DNA of 64,000 nt from positions 47,331,283 through 47,395,282 of the forward strand of contig JAIUCV010000003.1 of the NCBI GenBank assembly GCA_026724425.1. The letters run 5' to 3'. Numbering within the stretch: the stretch's first letter is position 1; every line of letters begins with the position of its first letter. The position numbers and the translations under genes were made by a program. Below, piece by piece: positions 36,719 to 47,475 of this stretch. The notes under the pieces were generated by a model that had not been told where the DNA came from, ran no database searches, and saw nothing but the letters and a program-made list of their open reading frames with translations. This DNA comes from Erythrophleum ivorense. Taxonomy: Eukaryota; Streptophyta; Magnoliopsida; Fabales; Fabaceae.

Positions 36719-38504
36719 TTGTGCAAGAGTTATTTGAATTTAAAGGGGAGTATTAGAAATTATAAACTCAAATAATGAACTAATTTTTCTAGGATTTAAA
36801 ATTAAGTGAAGTCTTTTAAAAATAAATAATATAAATAAGTATCTTTAATTTAGTGTGTGGCTTTTGGTTATGTGTGTTATTCAATGTATAAACAATTATT
36901 ATGAGAATCGAATTTGTGAGTCACCAATATGTGATAGTTTAAAGAGTTAAAAAAATTAGTATAAATAAGTGTTTGAGTGTTGAGTTTAAATTGAAAAGTG
37001 AAATTGTAAAAATGAATGAGAATATAATATAAAATATTTTGTGATTCCTCTTCTCTCTTCTAAGGAGCGTTTAATAAACCTTGAAGGTTTCTCCACCCAA
37101 TTATTCAGTCCAACATGGAAAACGTGATAATGGAAAACGGAAATAGAATGGAACAGAGCTTAAGCTTCTTGCCTGGGAATGGGATAGAGTCTTCCGTTCC
37201 GTGCGATGTGAAGCTTCTCGAACACTAATGGATCAGAGCCAAAAAATTTACCGTGCACGTTAATGAAGTCGACACAGTGCGTTTTTTAAATTTCAGGAAA
37301 GAAGGAAGAGCAACACAGCGTTTAGTTCAGGGAGTGGATGGCTGCGATGGCAGCACAAAACAGACAGACCAGATTTGATATCACCTTAAAAGAAAAAAAG
37401 ACAAAAAAAAAAAAACGCACCATTTCACTTTGCATGAAATGATGCGTCAAGAATAAGACTAATATATAAACGGTTATTTCTGATTTTTTTTCTTTTTAGA
37501 CTAGGAAAAGTAATTGAAGGCAAAGATCATAAGTACAATTCTCCCTAAATTTTATTGGACCCTTTTGAAAATTTATATAAAAGCTAGTCTCTGGCATAGC
37601 ACACATGATATTTTCTCGTGGGAAGAATGTTTTTTCATTGGATTGTTCAATTATAGCCTCATAGCCAAAATTCATATAAAAGGTGAGGGACATAAATCAT
37701 GTTTTGATCCTTGAGTTTCCTACCAAAAAAGTATCTCGTGGGAATGGTTTTGGCAAGGGGTATCTCAAGGATGAACTGTTTTGAGAAATTGATCATTTTT
37801 ATTTAACCCTCTGCTTGTAAAAATTACAAAACAATATCTAACTATAAACAATTTTTAAGCCAAGAAATATAATAACACCCATTTCATATAGATATATATA
37901 TATATATATATATATTGCAGGAGTCAACTAGCCTTAATCAGTATCTGTACCTCTTGCACCCTAAATATCTTTGTCTCGTTTTCGAATGGGAACATTTGAT
38001 TTTGGTCAAACAGCTTGACAACACACTAAAGTTGTGAAAAGTTTAAGGGAGGTTATCAATATTCACCCCAGCTAGGGACGAATCAGACATGAATTGCTAC
38101 ATCAATGTTCTTCACAAATTGCTCTTAATTGATCAGTGATATTTTTGGTGGGTGGATGGCTAGCAAGATCGGATTCAAAGGTACACACAAAAAAAAAAAA
38201 GAACCCTTTTAATGATCCAGCTGGAATAAAAACTTGTAGTACAAGATTTAAAAAAAAAAACACACACACACACAGAGCCTTTGGCATTGATTAGCCAAAA
38301 CAAGGAAAAGAAAAAGGGTTATTTGTATCAAAGTAAAATGTCTGAGGCAGTCATAATACACATACTTTATTAACATCACAATGATGCTTCCATGCCTTTT
38401 TCTTTTCTACTTTATGAAATTCCTTTTTAAGTATCTTCTTTTCCATTAAGTAACCATACCCTTATAAAGAAAACTAAGATTTGAAATTCTCACATGGAGT
38501 ACTC

Positions 38505-38507
<3 letters not shown>

Positions 38508-38537
<30 letters not shown>
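38508..38537. repeat. (GA)n microsatellite
   Basis: About 15 uninterrupted GA units. Confidence 0.9.
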
Positions 38538-38540
<3 letters not shown>

Positions 38541-38722
38541 ATGATCCTGAGATGCTTGAAGCTATGGTATAATATCCATCGTCTGATCAATTTAAAAAAG
38601 TCATAAATAGATGATGAGAGGGGAGCCAATATATGCCTATCAATAAGATTTTTAATTAATAAAGCGGTATACTTTTTCATGATTAGTCACGTCTCGTGTG
38701 TGGATTCTTCAGCTTTAAGCTT

Positions 38723-38726
<4 letters not shown>

Positions 38727-38766
<40 letters not shown>
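38727..38766. repeat. (TA)n microsatellite
   Basis: About 20 TA units, the longest TA run in the window. Confidence 0.9.
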
Positions 38767-38771
<5 letters not shown>

Positions 38772-40624
38772 CTTAACAATTGGTCATAATAGAGCTCCCC
38801 CAATTGGTCCACCTTTGCTATATAGGACAAAATTTACACGTGAATTTTTTATTGTTTATTACAAAATTCTTCAATTAAATTATGATATCTGAAGAAGTTT
38901 GTTTTTTAAAAAGTCAAGAATGTGATGCACTGTTGAGTTTTAAAAAAATATTAGCATATTACATTTTTATTAAAGTTTGATAATAAAATTATGTGCCAAA
39001 CTAAATTTTGTCCTATTATATAAGCTTCAATCAACAAGTGGTTGAATGAAAGTATTGTATGTGTGCATATCCATGTATGATATTTTTGTGTGCATGTGTC
39101 CTCATTTCTAATATCTGGTTGTAGATTTGCAACTTTTAATTATATGGGTTTTCTTTCATTTGCACAAATTGAAATTAAAATGACCCTTTTTTATTAAACC
39201 ATTTATTATATAGAAAGAGATTGAATCTATGTAAATCTTTCGATTAATGAAGTTCATATCTCGACTGATCACAAAGGAAACTTTTTCATTTTCACTTTTG
39301 TGTATCTCTAAAATTTCAAAATCACTTTTATCTTAATGTTCAAATTCTGATTAAATAAATTGATAAAAAATATAAAGTCATAGAATATTGAAACCACATA
39401 AATTGAGATTTCTAAATTATCTCATTTTCTCAACTATTTTTTCTCCACATATTTTTGTGCCAACTTTCTAATGGAAGAGTATGAAAAGTCACCAACTTCT
39501 AGGGCTGTTTATGAAAAATGAAAGATGAATGGAGGATGAGGAGGAAAAATTACCAAGTATATATAAAGCAAAAGTAATATTGTAATAATTATATATGTGG
39601 ATTCATAATTAATTTTCTGGTCCGTTGAACATAGATGAAGATGGAAATTGTATGAGTTTGGTTTACTACATATATATATATGTTGTCTGCGGGACAAATT
39701 ATCTTAATTTGATTCATAAAAAATGGGTATATATATAGCAAGTATAACTATATAATATTACCATCATGGAGGTCTCTCAAAATTTTAGTTACATAAGCCG
39801 CATGCATAGTTGTTATACGTCTTAATTAACTAAGTCAAAAGAAAAACCATAATAATGCATTCATAATAATTAGAGACTATTATAGTTTCTTCTAATTAAT
39901 TTAGCTAACTTATTGTGTAAATTTGAAATATCTTTAATAATGAGATATTTTGGCTTGAGTGCATTACTTCCTAATCTATTAATTGGTGTCATTGCCATAT
40001 GCCTCACAGAAAAATAATAGTAAAATTATTATAGATTAGATATTATCAAGCGTAATATAAGTAAGCAACAACTCTCATGCAACTACTCAAATTACCATGT
40101 GGACATTTGAATTAGGTGGATTGTATAACATTCCCATTTCTTAAATTTGAATTCACACTTTTACATGCAACTGGTAAAAAATATTACACTTGTTTCATTT
40201 TTTACACATAATCACACATGTTCATGTATTATATGTAGTACTTTCGGAGTTAAGGGGTACAGTGCTATAGGAAGAAATGTTTTTACTACACCAATAGATT
40301 ACGGAATGCAGTGCTCAAAGGAAAATAGAAAGTCAAATAAAACATCTTATAACAACAAATCAATGAATTAGGATAAGAAGATTGTGCGGTTGATCCTTAA
40401 GGAAAAACTTATATCAGGTCCTGGTTTTTATATTAAAGGTGTCATGTTAGCCAAGGCTTTTGACCCAAAATATATATAAGATTAAATATTACACGACCAA
40501 TTAGCTAGGAAACATCCAGTTAATTAACACATTGATTTTAGTTTAGGTATAAGAGCTACCATGCATATAGATCTTCCTCATTTAAACACAACTGCATGTA
40601 ATGGTTAGGTAACGTGTTTTGAGC

Positions 40625-40656
<32 letters not shown>

Positions 40657-41935
40657 TGAGATTGCAAAACATAAAAAAATTATAGTTTGAATCCAAAATT
40701 TTGATGCCATTTGTGCATCATTTGTTAGCAAAATATCAGAGGCTAGTGGCATCTATCAATTCTCTTTCTGCTAAATCATAACTCTTAGCATCTGCTCGTG
40801 GATTAAAAAATAAAGCTGTGTCTTGGCTCTTTATTATAATTTTTTTTCCCAGTAGTAAATGTTATTAATTAATTTGAGATAAACTGACTATTAATATTAT
40901 AACTGTAACTTTTGATCTAATAATAAAAAATCAATCTTATACCACTCAAGAGTTCATAGGCCTTAGAGTAGAGATTTTAACTTCAATATTCCCAAGTACA
41001 TATAAATGAAGACAAAAAATCGAGGATTAAGGCCTATCCCAATGAATTTATAAGGACAGATACCCTAAATTGTCGCCTCTATACAAAAACCATAATAATT
41101 CAATGCCAAAATGAATAATTTGATACGTACTAGTTTGGAAAGACATCCACGGGTGCCCTCACGTATAAGCATTCTATTTATCAAAAAGAAATTAAAAAAA
41201 TAATAATAAAAGAAACTTAAAGGGAAAGTGAGCCACTTCCACTAACCCATTCCAAACAAATAAACAAATGAAAGAGCTAAAATTAATGAAACTGAAATCA
41301 AATAATTAAGCTTCACTTACGCACTTCCTTTTCTTGGAACAACTAATTGAATACAATATAATCCTCTTTATTGATATTTCCCTCTTAACAATAAAAGTTT
41401 GATGCCAAGCTCTCCAATGGTACAAAATATATATAATACTGATAAACAGGAACAAAAGGCATTTTAGCCCCATCTGCTAAATTCAGCCATGATAATATAT
41501 GTAATCTTTCCAACAAACAACAGCAACAAATTAATTGTCTACTACATAATCTAACAAATACAAAATGCAGCTGAATTTAACACTTGTTCCTGCCCGTTAC
41601 GCACCTTAAATAAATTACTAACACTTATAATGGGTTTTGGGTTATTCTTAAAGCACCTAGCTAGCTAAGCTATATATATATATATATATTCTCTCTTCCA
41701 GTGGTGACTAATCATTTGCTAGCCCTACATCATTCTGCTATATGCTTGTATCTGGCCCAGCATTCCCTGTCCATCTTTGAAGGGTCACCCCCTTTTCTCT
41801 CTCTCTCTCTCTCTCTCACTCTGCTTTTCCTTTTGTTCTCTTCAGCTTTTTCTCTTCAGTGTCCTTCTTCGTCTCTTTAGCATTTACTTTCTTCTTTGTA
41901 TTTTCTTTTACACTGATTCAAATATACTTATAACG

Positions 41936-42100
41936 GATAATTTTATGAAAAGCTTGACTACTGAGACGGTTGAGTATTTTGACTATTGAATTCACTTTAT
42001 GATTCTCACTTGAATTTTTTATTAATAAAGTAATAATGAATTTAATAGTTAAAATATTCAACCTCATAAAAAGTAAAGTCGAACTCTCCCTAAAATTATC
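41936..42100. mobile_element. Foldback MITE overlapping the bHLH 3' flank
   Basis: The 165-bp block is almost entirely an inverted repeat. The left arm starts GATAATTTTATGAAAAGC and the right arm, read on the other strand, starts GATAATTTTAGGGAGAG. Shared inner blocks include GGTTGA-TATTTT-ACTATT-AATTCA. The 9-bp flanks CTTATAACG and CTTGTAATA agree at six of nine positions with only transitions, consistent with an old Mutator-like insertion. The loop holds the putative poly(A) signal of the bHLH gene. Confidence 0.7.
42018..42023 (-). terminator. Putative poly(A) signal of the bHLH gene
   Basis: AATAAA on the minus strand, about 145 bp after the stop codon and inside the loop of the foldback MITE. 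It is the nearest canonical hexamer downstream of the stop. Confidence 0.45.
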
Positions 42101-42166
42101 CTTGTAATATGGCTAGATATCATCAGTACCCCACTGGCAGAGCCTCTTTGGCTTTATCTATCTTCT

Positions 42167-44679
42167 CTACCTGATGAGTGCGCCTCCGAATGATGGCGTC
42201 CAGAAATCAGCAGTGGTTTCATTAGTCACTGGGAATGTGCTTGAAATCGGCACCAAGCACAGCCCTCGGCTTCTCAAGTCTTGTTTTGGCCCTTCTGAGT
42301 CCTTCGGATCAGAACCCTGCTACAACACTCACAAGTAATTGTTTCAGAATTTACCCCAGAAACTCTTAAGTATCATTACACAAAATACAATTTTTAGTAA
42401 CTGACGGGGACTAAAGAAGTTGCCATTATAAGTCCAGAGACTTCAATTTACTATGAACATTAAAGGGATATCTTAAGGTGACAATAAGTTAACCTCTTCA
42501 ATAATTTTTACAAAAAAGTCACCATTGTAAATATTTTCAGTGACAGAAGTATATTCAGCAATTTTTTTTTTTTTGTACCAGGGTCGGCCCCGTAAACCTT
42601 ATTTTGAACTTATGTGACGACAGAAATTGTCTCTGAAAATCTTGTAGTTATAATCAAGAACAAGTCATGGAAGTACCTGCTGGCAGTGTTGGATGGGAGC
42701 TCCATTTTTCATGTATGGAGTACTCAAAACCTGAGATTGGAATTTAAAAGTTCAACTTGTTAGAAAAACTTTGATTGTTTTTGAAGAATTAGTAGCTTTA
42801 TTAATAATAGGGGTTTTCTATACATAAAACAAGATTATTAGAATAATGGAACATACACTGACTTGATCGTGAAGGAACTTGATGTACTCGATGGCTTCGT
42901 GAAGAACGGATGCAGTATCAGTCTATGAAAATGAAAAGAAAATATATAAAACTAGGTTAATTTTATTTTTTTAAACTGGGTTAGTTTTGAATCTTTCAAG
43001 TCTCACGTTTAAGAGAAGTAAAGGTTTTCATTCTACATAATAGCAGAAGTAGTAAAAATGTGAAAGAGAGACATCCAAAAATTCACCTTTCCGAAAGGTG
43101 ACACCAATTGCTGAAGAGCAGTGATTCGGTCCCCTAGCTTCTCTTTCCGAACCTAGTCCAAACACGCTCAACTTTATGAAAATCTAAATACAATTATTAT
43201 GAAGATTGAACAAAACCCATCAGCCTCCTATAATTTCTTTTAAACAAAATTTATTACATTTTTATGGTTTAGCATTGCATGATTAAATTTATAAAAAAAT
43301 TAGTTATTATATTTTTATTAAAATATCTAATAGTATACACATAAAATCCTTTAACTTTGACATCAGTACCTTGAACGTTGGTAATGGCGATGGGGTTTCA
43401 ATTCTTTGCCTCTTGATTGCAGGCTCACAAGAACTTTTCTTCGCCGCCACCGATGCTGAGTCCGGAGCTTCTTCTCTCTTGGGCTGTACTTAAATCAGTC
43501 AGTCCCCTTATAGAAAACCCTAGCAAGCCATGGATTTTAACCATGAAACTGAAAAAATGATTGTAAAAATTAAATATAGTTATATATGATTATATAGTTA
43601 TATACCTTGGATACGAGAGAGCCTGGGAAATTGGGTTTCTCATTTATTAAAGATGAAGGTTGATATTGCTGTACTTGTGAAGATGGGGTAAATACATCTG
43701 CTCTCATGTCATGTGGTGCTTCAGCCGAAGCATTCCAGAAAGGAGTACTGTTCGAAAAGTGCAACCCACTAGACTTCAAAAAGGAATTAGAGGCTCTGGA
43801 CCAGGAAGAAGTAGTTGGTGATGGCAATTCACTGGAAGATATTGCCCCATAATTTGGTGTACTTGAATAGGCCATAGATGATGGGTTGGTGAAAAGTGAG
43901 TGTGGTTGTGGTTGAGGAATATCATATGGGCTTTGAATCAACGTTGAACTTGAAGGATACCCATATGACGAGGAGGTTGACCCAATTGAGAACCCACCAC
44001 ATAAATCTCGGTGCTTCATTTGCTTAATATTGAAACCATCGTTCATGGAAATTTCTCTCTTCTGATCTTGGCTTTGTGAAGAATTACGACAAGAATCTAT
44101 CCCTGTTTCCTCTTGAAGCATAGAATTATGGAAATTGCTCTCTCCTGCTCTTTCACTACAACGACTGCTGAAAAAAAAAAGGTAATCAAATGATAAAGAA
44201 TATAAATATATATGATCTCTTTAAGAAAAGAATGAGAAAAAGTTACCAAAAAATTGAACCCTTTTAAAGCTTTGGACCATATATGAAAAACAAACTTACA
44301 ACAGAGAATGATTCCAATTCGATGAGAGGCCAAAACCCATCATTTGCAAGGTGGAGTCCATCAAGATGGAATCATTATGATTTCCAGTACTGCCTGCTTC
44401 ACTACTCTGTTGCTGTAGCAGTGGCTTTGTTCCATCGAGAAAACCCAGAGAGCTATCAGAAACCATATTATTATCAGAACAAGACGTCGTTGTTGCGGCC
44501 TTCAAGTCCACCGTATCAGTCTGCCAGGTGCTGTAGCTGATCCCTCCCGCATCGTTATTAGCTGCCACAGAACAAGGAGATGAGCTCATCATCAGAGGGA
44601 AAACACTTCTTGTTGTTGAGTTCATATTATTCCACCAGTAATTCCCACCACAAATCCCAGTTTGAAACTCCTCACCCAT
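42167..44679 (-). CDS. bHLH transcription factor, bHLH112/bHLH123-like (seven exons)
   Basis: A nuclear DNA-binding regulator of the atypical plant bHLH group around Arabidopsis bHLH112/bHLH123. Exons on the minus strand are 44,679-44,300, 44,167-43,606, 43,483-43,370, 43,152-43,087, 42,922-42,857, 42,730-42,677 and 42,319-42,167. All introns are GT-AG and frames join without stops, giving 464 residues. The N-terminus MGEEFQTGICGGNYWW is family-typical. Residues 1-314 are Ser/Thr-rich and probably disordered. A basic KRQRIE patch is at about 338-343, VRKEKLGDRI (353-362) starts helix 1, then LQQLVSPFGKTD forms the loop, VLHEAIEYIKFLHDQVS is helix 2, and LSTPYMK follows. The C-terminus LRSRGLCLVPISST...TADFW is the group signature. 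The His-Glu-Arg residues of canonical basic regions are missing. It looks intact and functional; which paralogue it is cannot be settled here. Confidence 0.92.
42374..42649. mobile_element. CACTA-like sequence filling the last bHLH intron
   Basis: The left end CATTACACAAAATACAATTT and the right end, read on the other strand, AACTACAAGATTTTCAGAG both resemble the CACTACAAGAAAA terminus of CACTA transposons. Sub-terminal AGTAACTGACGG and GTGACGACAG motifs fit too. It occupies 276 of the 357 intron bases. Terminal bases are mutated and no matching 3-bp duplication is seen, so the assignment is tentative. Confidence 0.4.
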
Positions 44680-44786
44680 CTGTGTTGCTTGCTATTATCA
44701 GCTACCTCTATATTCTTCTGAAATTTCTGACTTGTGTGTGTTTGAGGTCTATCTCCTTCACTTCTCTTAATAAGTCGTGTGAGAGA

Positions 44787-44795
44787 TTTTATATA
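44787..44795 (-). promoter_or_regulatory. TATA box of the bHLH gene
   Basis: TATATAAAA on the minus strand, about 110 bp before the start codon, with the MYB-type sequence AACCGTTT just upstream. The implied 5' UTR is about 80 bases long and contains GAGAAGTGAAGGAGA purine-rich sequence. Confidence 0.6.
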
Positions 44796-44905
44796 TGAAA
44801 CGGTTAGAAGGGTACGGACGAGAGAGGAGATTACCGGAATCCGATTGACATTACAAGGGGATGATTGGACAAATGAGAGAGAGAAATTTTGAATCCAATT
44901 CTAAT

Positions 44906-44926
44906 TCTCTCTCTCTCTCTCTCTCT
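44906..44926 (-). promoter_or_regulatory. (GA)n tract upstream of the bHLH promoter
   Basis: About 10 GA units on the gene's sense strand, some 110 bp upstream of the TATA box. GA tracts are known binding sites of plant BPC/GAGA-binding proteins. A second GA-like tract (GAGAGAGAG) lies at 44,875-44,883 on the plus strand. Confidence 0.45.
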
Positions 44927-46777
44927 TTTTTAATTTATAGGATTTGTCTTGCTTTCGTTAAATTATATAATAAGATTGGAAGAATTATTATCCATGTCTT
45001 GTGGAAAATATGTGTTCCTTATGTATAAAGGAACGTGGGTATGATGATGTTAGATGAGGATGATGGTGATAGCCAGTGATGGGGTTTGATCTTAATGCCA
45101 CTAATTTTGCATTAAAATCGACTGATGAAAATTTTTTGGAGTATTTTAAATCCAAAAGAGGGAACTAATTATACTAGTCAGAGAATTACACTGAAAAAAG
45201 GAACTAATTCTCTTTTTTTTTCACAAATAACTATTTTTTATATGTAGTATCTATTATTTAAAAAAAATAAAAGTATTAGGAATATGATAAAAAAGAATTC
45301 AAGCTCTTCAGAGTTCAAGCCTCCCAACTATTAAATTATCTTCCAAATTTATATATAATAATATACAAAATTACACTTTATAAATTTTGAAACAATATAT
45401 TTGAAAACTCTCTCGAGAATGCCTCAAAGTATTATCCTTGCCAGAATTATTTGAAAAAAAATTACTTGTTAGTATCTCATTTGGCATTGTATTTTTCTTT
45501 CATCTCAAAATGACATATCTTTTTTTTCTTTGGCAACAAGGAGAATAATTTCATGAGATATAAAGAATAATTTTTCAATTATTTCTTTTCACGCGCGTGT
45601 AGATAGAATTACATCTCTGAAGACTATCAATTAGTTTGTTGGTCGAGAATTATTATAATGCAAAAAGACTTAACCTTTGATAAAGATGAAAGGACCATTC
45701 GAGTGGTCCAAGAGTTTATCATTATAGACATTGTATGTGTGTCTATATATATAGCGTTTTGCTGGTTAAATAACAGTAGGTAATGTAGCATTGTGCAATT
45801 TGTCTTAAGGCCACATTGGGTGGCCAAAGCGCAGGGTGGAGGCGCGTGATAGTCACGTGAGTTAGTGAAACTAAAATACAAGTGAAGAAATCTAACTAAT
45901 ACTCGACCTAACACAACTGTAGCACGGACCAAGATTAGATTTCATGTCAGCCACTTAGTTGTCGAGGGCCTTATTATCCCCTTAATTTTTTTTATGATAA
46001 TTAAGAATGTAATTGTTGAATTAATTATTTTCATAAAGAAAACTTTATAGTGTGTTGTCAAATAAATGTTTTTATTATGATCAGGTCATGATATTTGAAT
46101 CAACTTAATTATACACACTTGAATTAAAAAAATTTACAGTCTAATCTTATAGAATTTAGAATTTGATTCAATAATTGTGTATATATTCTTACATTACATG
46201 CTCATTAATTTCTATCACTAGATCAATACTTTGATGTCAGATATAAATTTTATTGTAAAAAGAGTTTTGAATTTTATTTATTATAAAATTTTATTGAATT
46301 TTTTATTCTGGTCTTCAGAAGTTGGCCTATTATCTGTCTGAAGTCAAACACTAAATTAATTAAATATATTTGGATACTTGAAGGTGGGGGCGAAAAGAAA
46401 AACCTATTTACTTAATTAAAGTCTTCAACTAATGTCAACCCTAATCTTTAGCATTTTGTACTTAGTTCGTTCTATCTTTTTCAGATTAAACTTTGATATA
46501 TATATATATATGTATGTATGTATGTCACCATTTTGACGAAGGTCTAAAATTTGACATAACAATGTATTGAACAATATGTTGGTACCCTTCAAAAAGTCAA
46601 TCAACTAATAAGGTAAATATGGATTTATAGGCCCTAAATTCTTCCTTTATCCAACTAATATAAACAAATATTCATGAATGACATGCCATAATAATAACAG
46701 TACTTGCTTCAATAAGAAATGCACGTATTATGATAGTGGAGAATCTTATGAAAGTTTGATATCCAAGTAGTTAGAGG
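44927..46777. other. Upstream intergenic region of the bHLH gene, proximal part
   Basis: AT-rich, with no gene recognised. It contains an ACGCGCGTG palindrome at 45,591-45,599 and a G-box CACGTG at 45,854-45,859 in a locally GC-richer patch (45,820-45,920). These could be control sites of the bHLH gene, which reads away from this region. Confidence 0.5.
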
Positions 46778-47475
46778 TAGGGCTGTATATAGGTAGGGTT
46801 GGGCCAGACATCTAGTCAACCTGATACCCTATCCGATTAAGATATCGGGCTTATTTTTATATTCATGACCCGGCCTGGCCGAAATAAGCCCGATTCTAGG
46901 GCGGTTTAGGGCTGGTTAGGGTGGCCCGAGCTTCTTTTTTTTTTAATGAATTAATACTTGTAATATAAAAATATTTTTTTACAGACTCATAGATATATAT
47001 TTTAAAATAATAAACTATTAGAACTCTTATATTTTTATCAGTAATAAAAAAATAGTCTAGTATTATCAAACAAAATATATGCTATACTAGCATCATTAAT
47101 TTTAAGTAAATATGTATATTTTTATTATTTAACAAAAGAAATACCAGTAAGTATATACATTAATGATGAAAATAATTAAGAAGTAAAGAAAGTTTGCGTA
47201 AGTAATAAAAACTGTAATATGTAAAGAAAATCAAATGAAATAAGAATTAAATATATATATATATGTATATATATAAGATGACAAACTGTTAATAATTAAA
47301 AAAAAAAGATAACTATTAGGACAGATTGGGCAAAATATTCTTCGCTTGTGGCCGGCTCCGACTTAATATAGTTTTGTTTAAAATTCTGTCTATTTATATT
47401 TTTGACGCGATCTGACCCGATTACACCGGATTAGGCGTGGGCCCCTAAGGCATATCGGGCTAATGTACACCCCTA
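46778..47475. mobile_element. hAT-like MITE
   Basis: The left terminus TAGGGCTGTATAT and the right terminus, read on the other strand, TAGGGGTGTACAT match at 11 of 13 positions and resemble hAT termini (TAGGGGTGT). The 8-bp flanks GTTAGAGG and ATTAGATG agree at six of eight positions, the duplication length expected of hAT. GC-rich subterminal blocks (about 46,800-46,930 and 47,340-47,475) flank an AT-rich core. No transposase is encoded. Confidence 0.65.

Larger units (their letters stand above)
35572..37115 (+). mobile_element. TRIM/copia-like non-autonomous LTR element
   Basis: Direct LTRs of 363 bp (35,572-35,934) and 365 bp (36,751-37,115) flank an 816-bp interior. The 5' LTR is followed by TTGGTATCAAAGTTGCAATGG, the initiator-tRNA-Met primer site typical of copia elements and TRIMs. 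The 3' LTR is preceded by the purine tract AAAGGGGAG. Flanks TGAAA and TGGAA are a 5-bp duplication with one mismatch. The LTRs look about 88% alike by eye, so it is an old insertion. The interior lacks gag-pol; one small open frame at 36,449-36,718 is described separately. Confidence 0.85.
37116..41935. other. Intergenic region with microsatellites
   Basis: 4.8 kb downstream of the bHLH gene. No coding sequence, tRNA or clear transposon was recognised. Microsatellites are (TA)n at 37,890-37,915, (GA)n at 38,508-38,537, (TA)n at 38,727-38,766, (AT)n at 40,625-40,651, (AT)n at 41,670-41,689 and (TC)n at 41,796-41,818. Confidence 0.6.

Noticed and set aside
41777..41989. 70-residue plus-strand open frame starting in a TC repeat
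   Set aside because: It is a translation of the (TC)n microsatellite and the MITE arm downstream of the bHLH gene.
45627..45932. 101-residue minus-strand open frame near the G-box
   Set aside because: No recognisable domain, no splice or promoter context, in AT-rich intergenic DNA.
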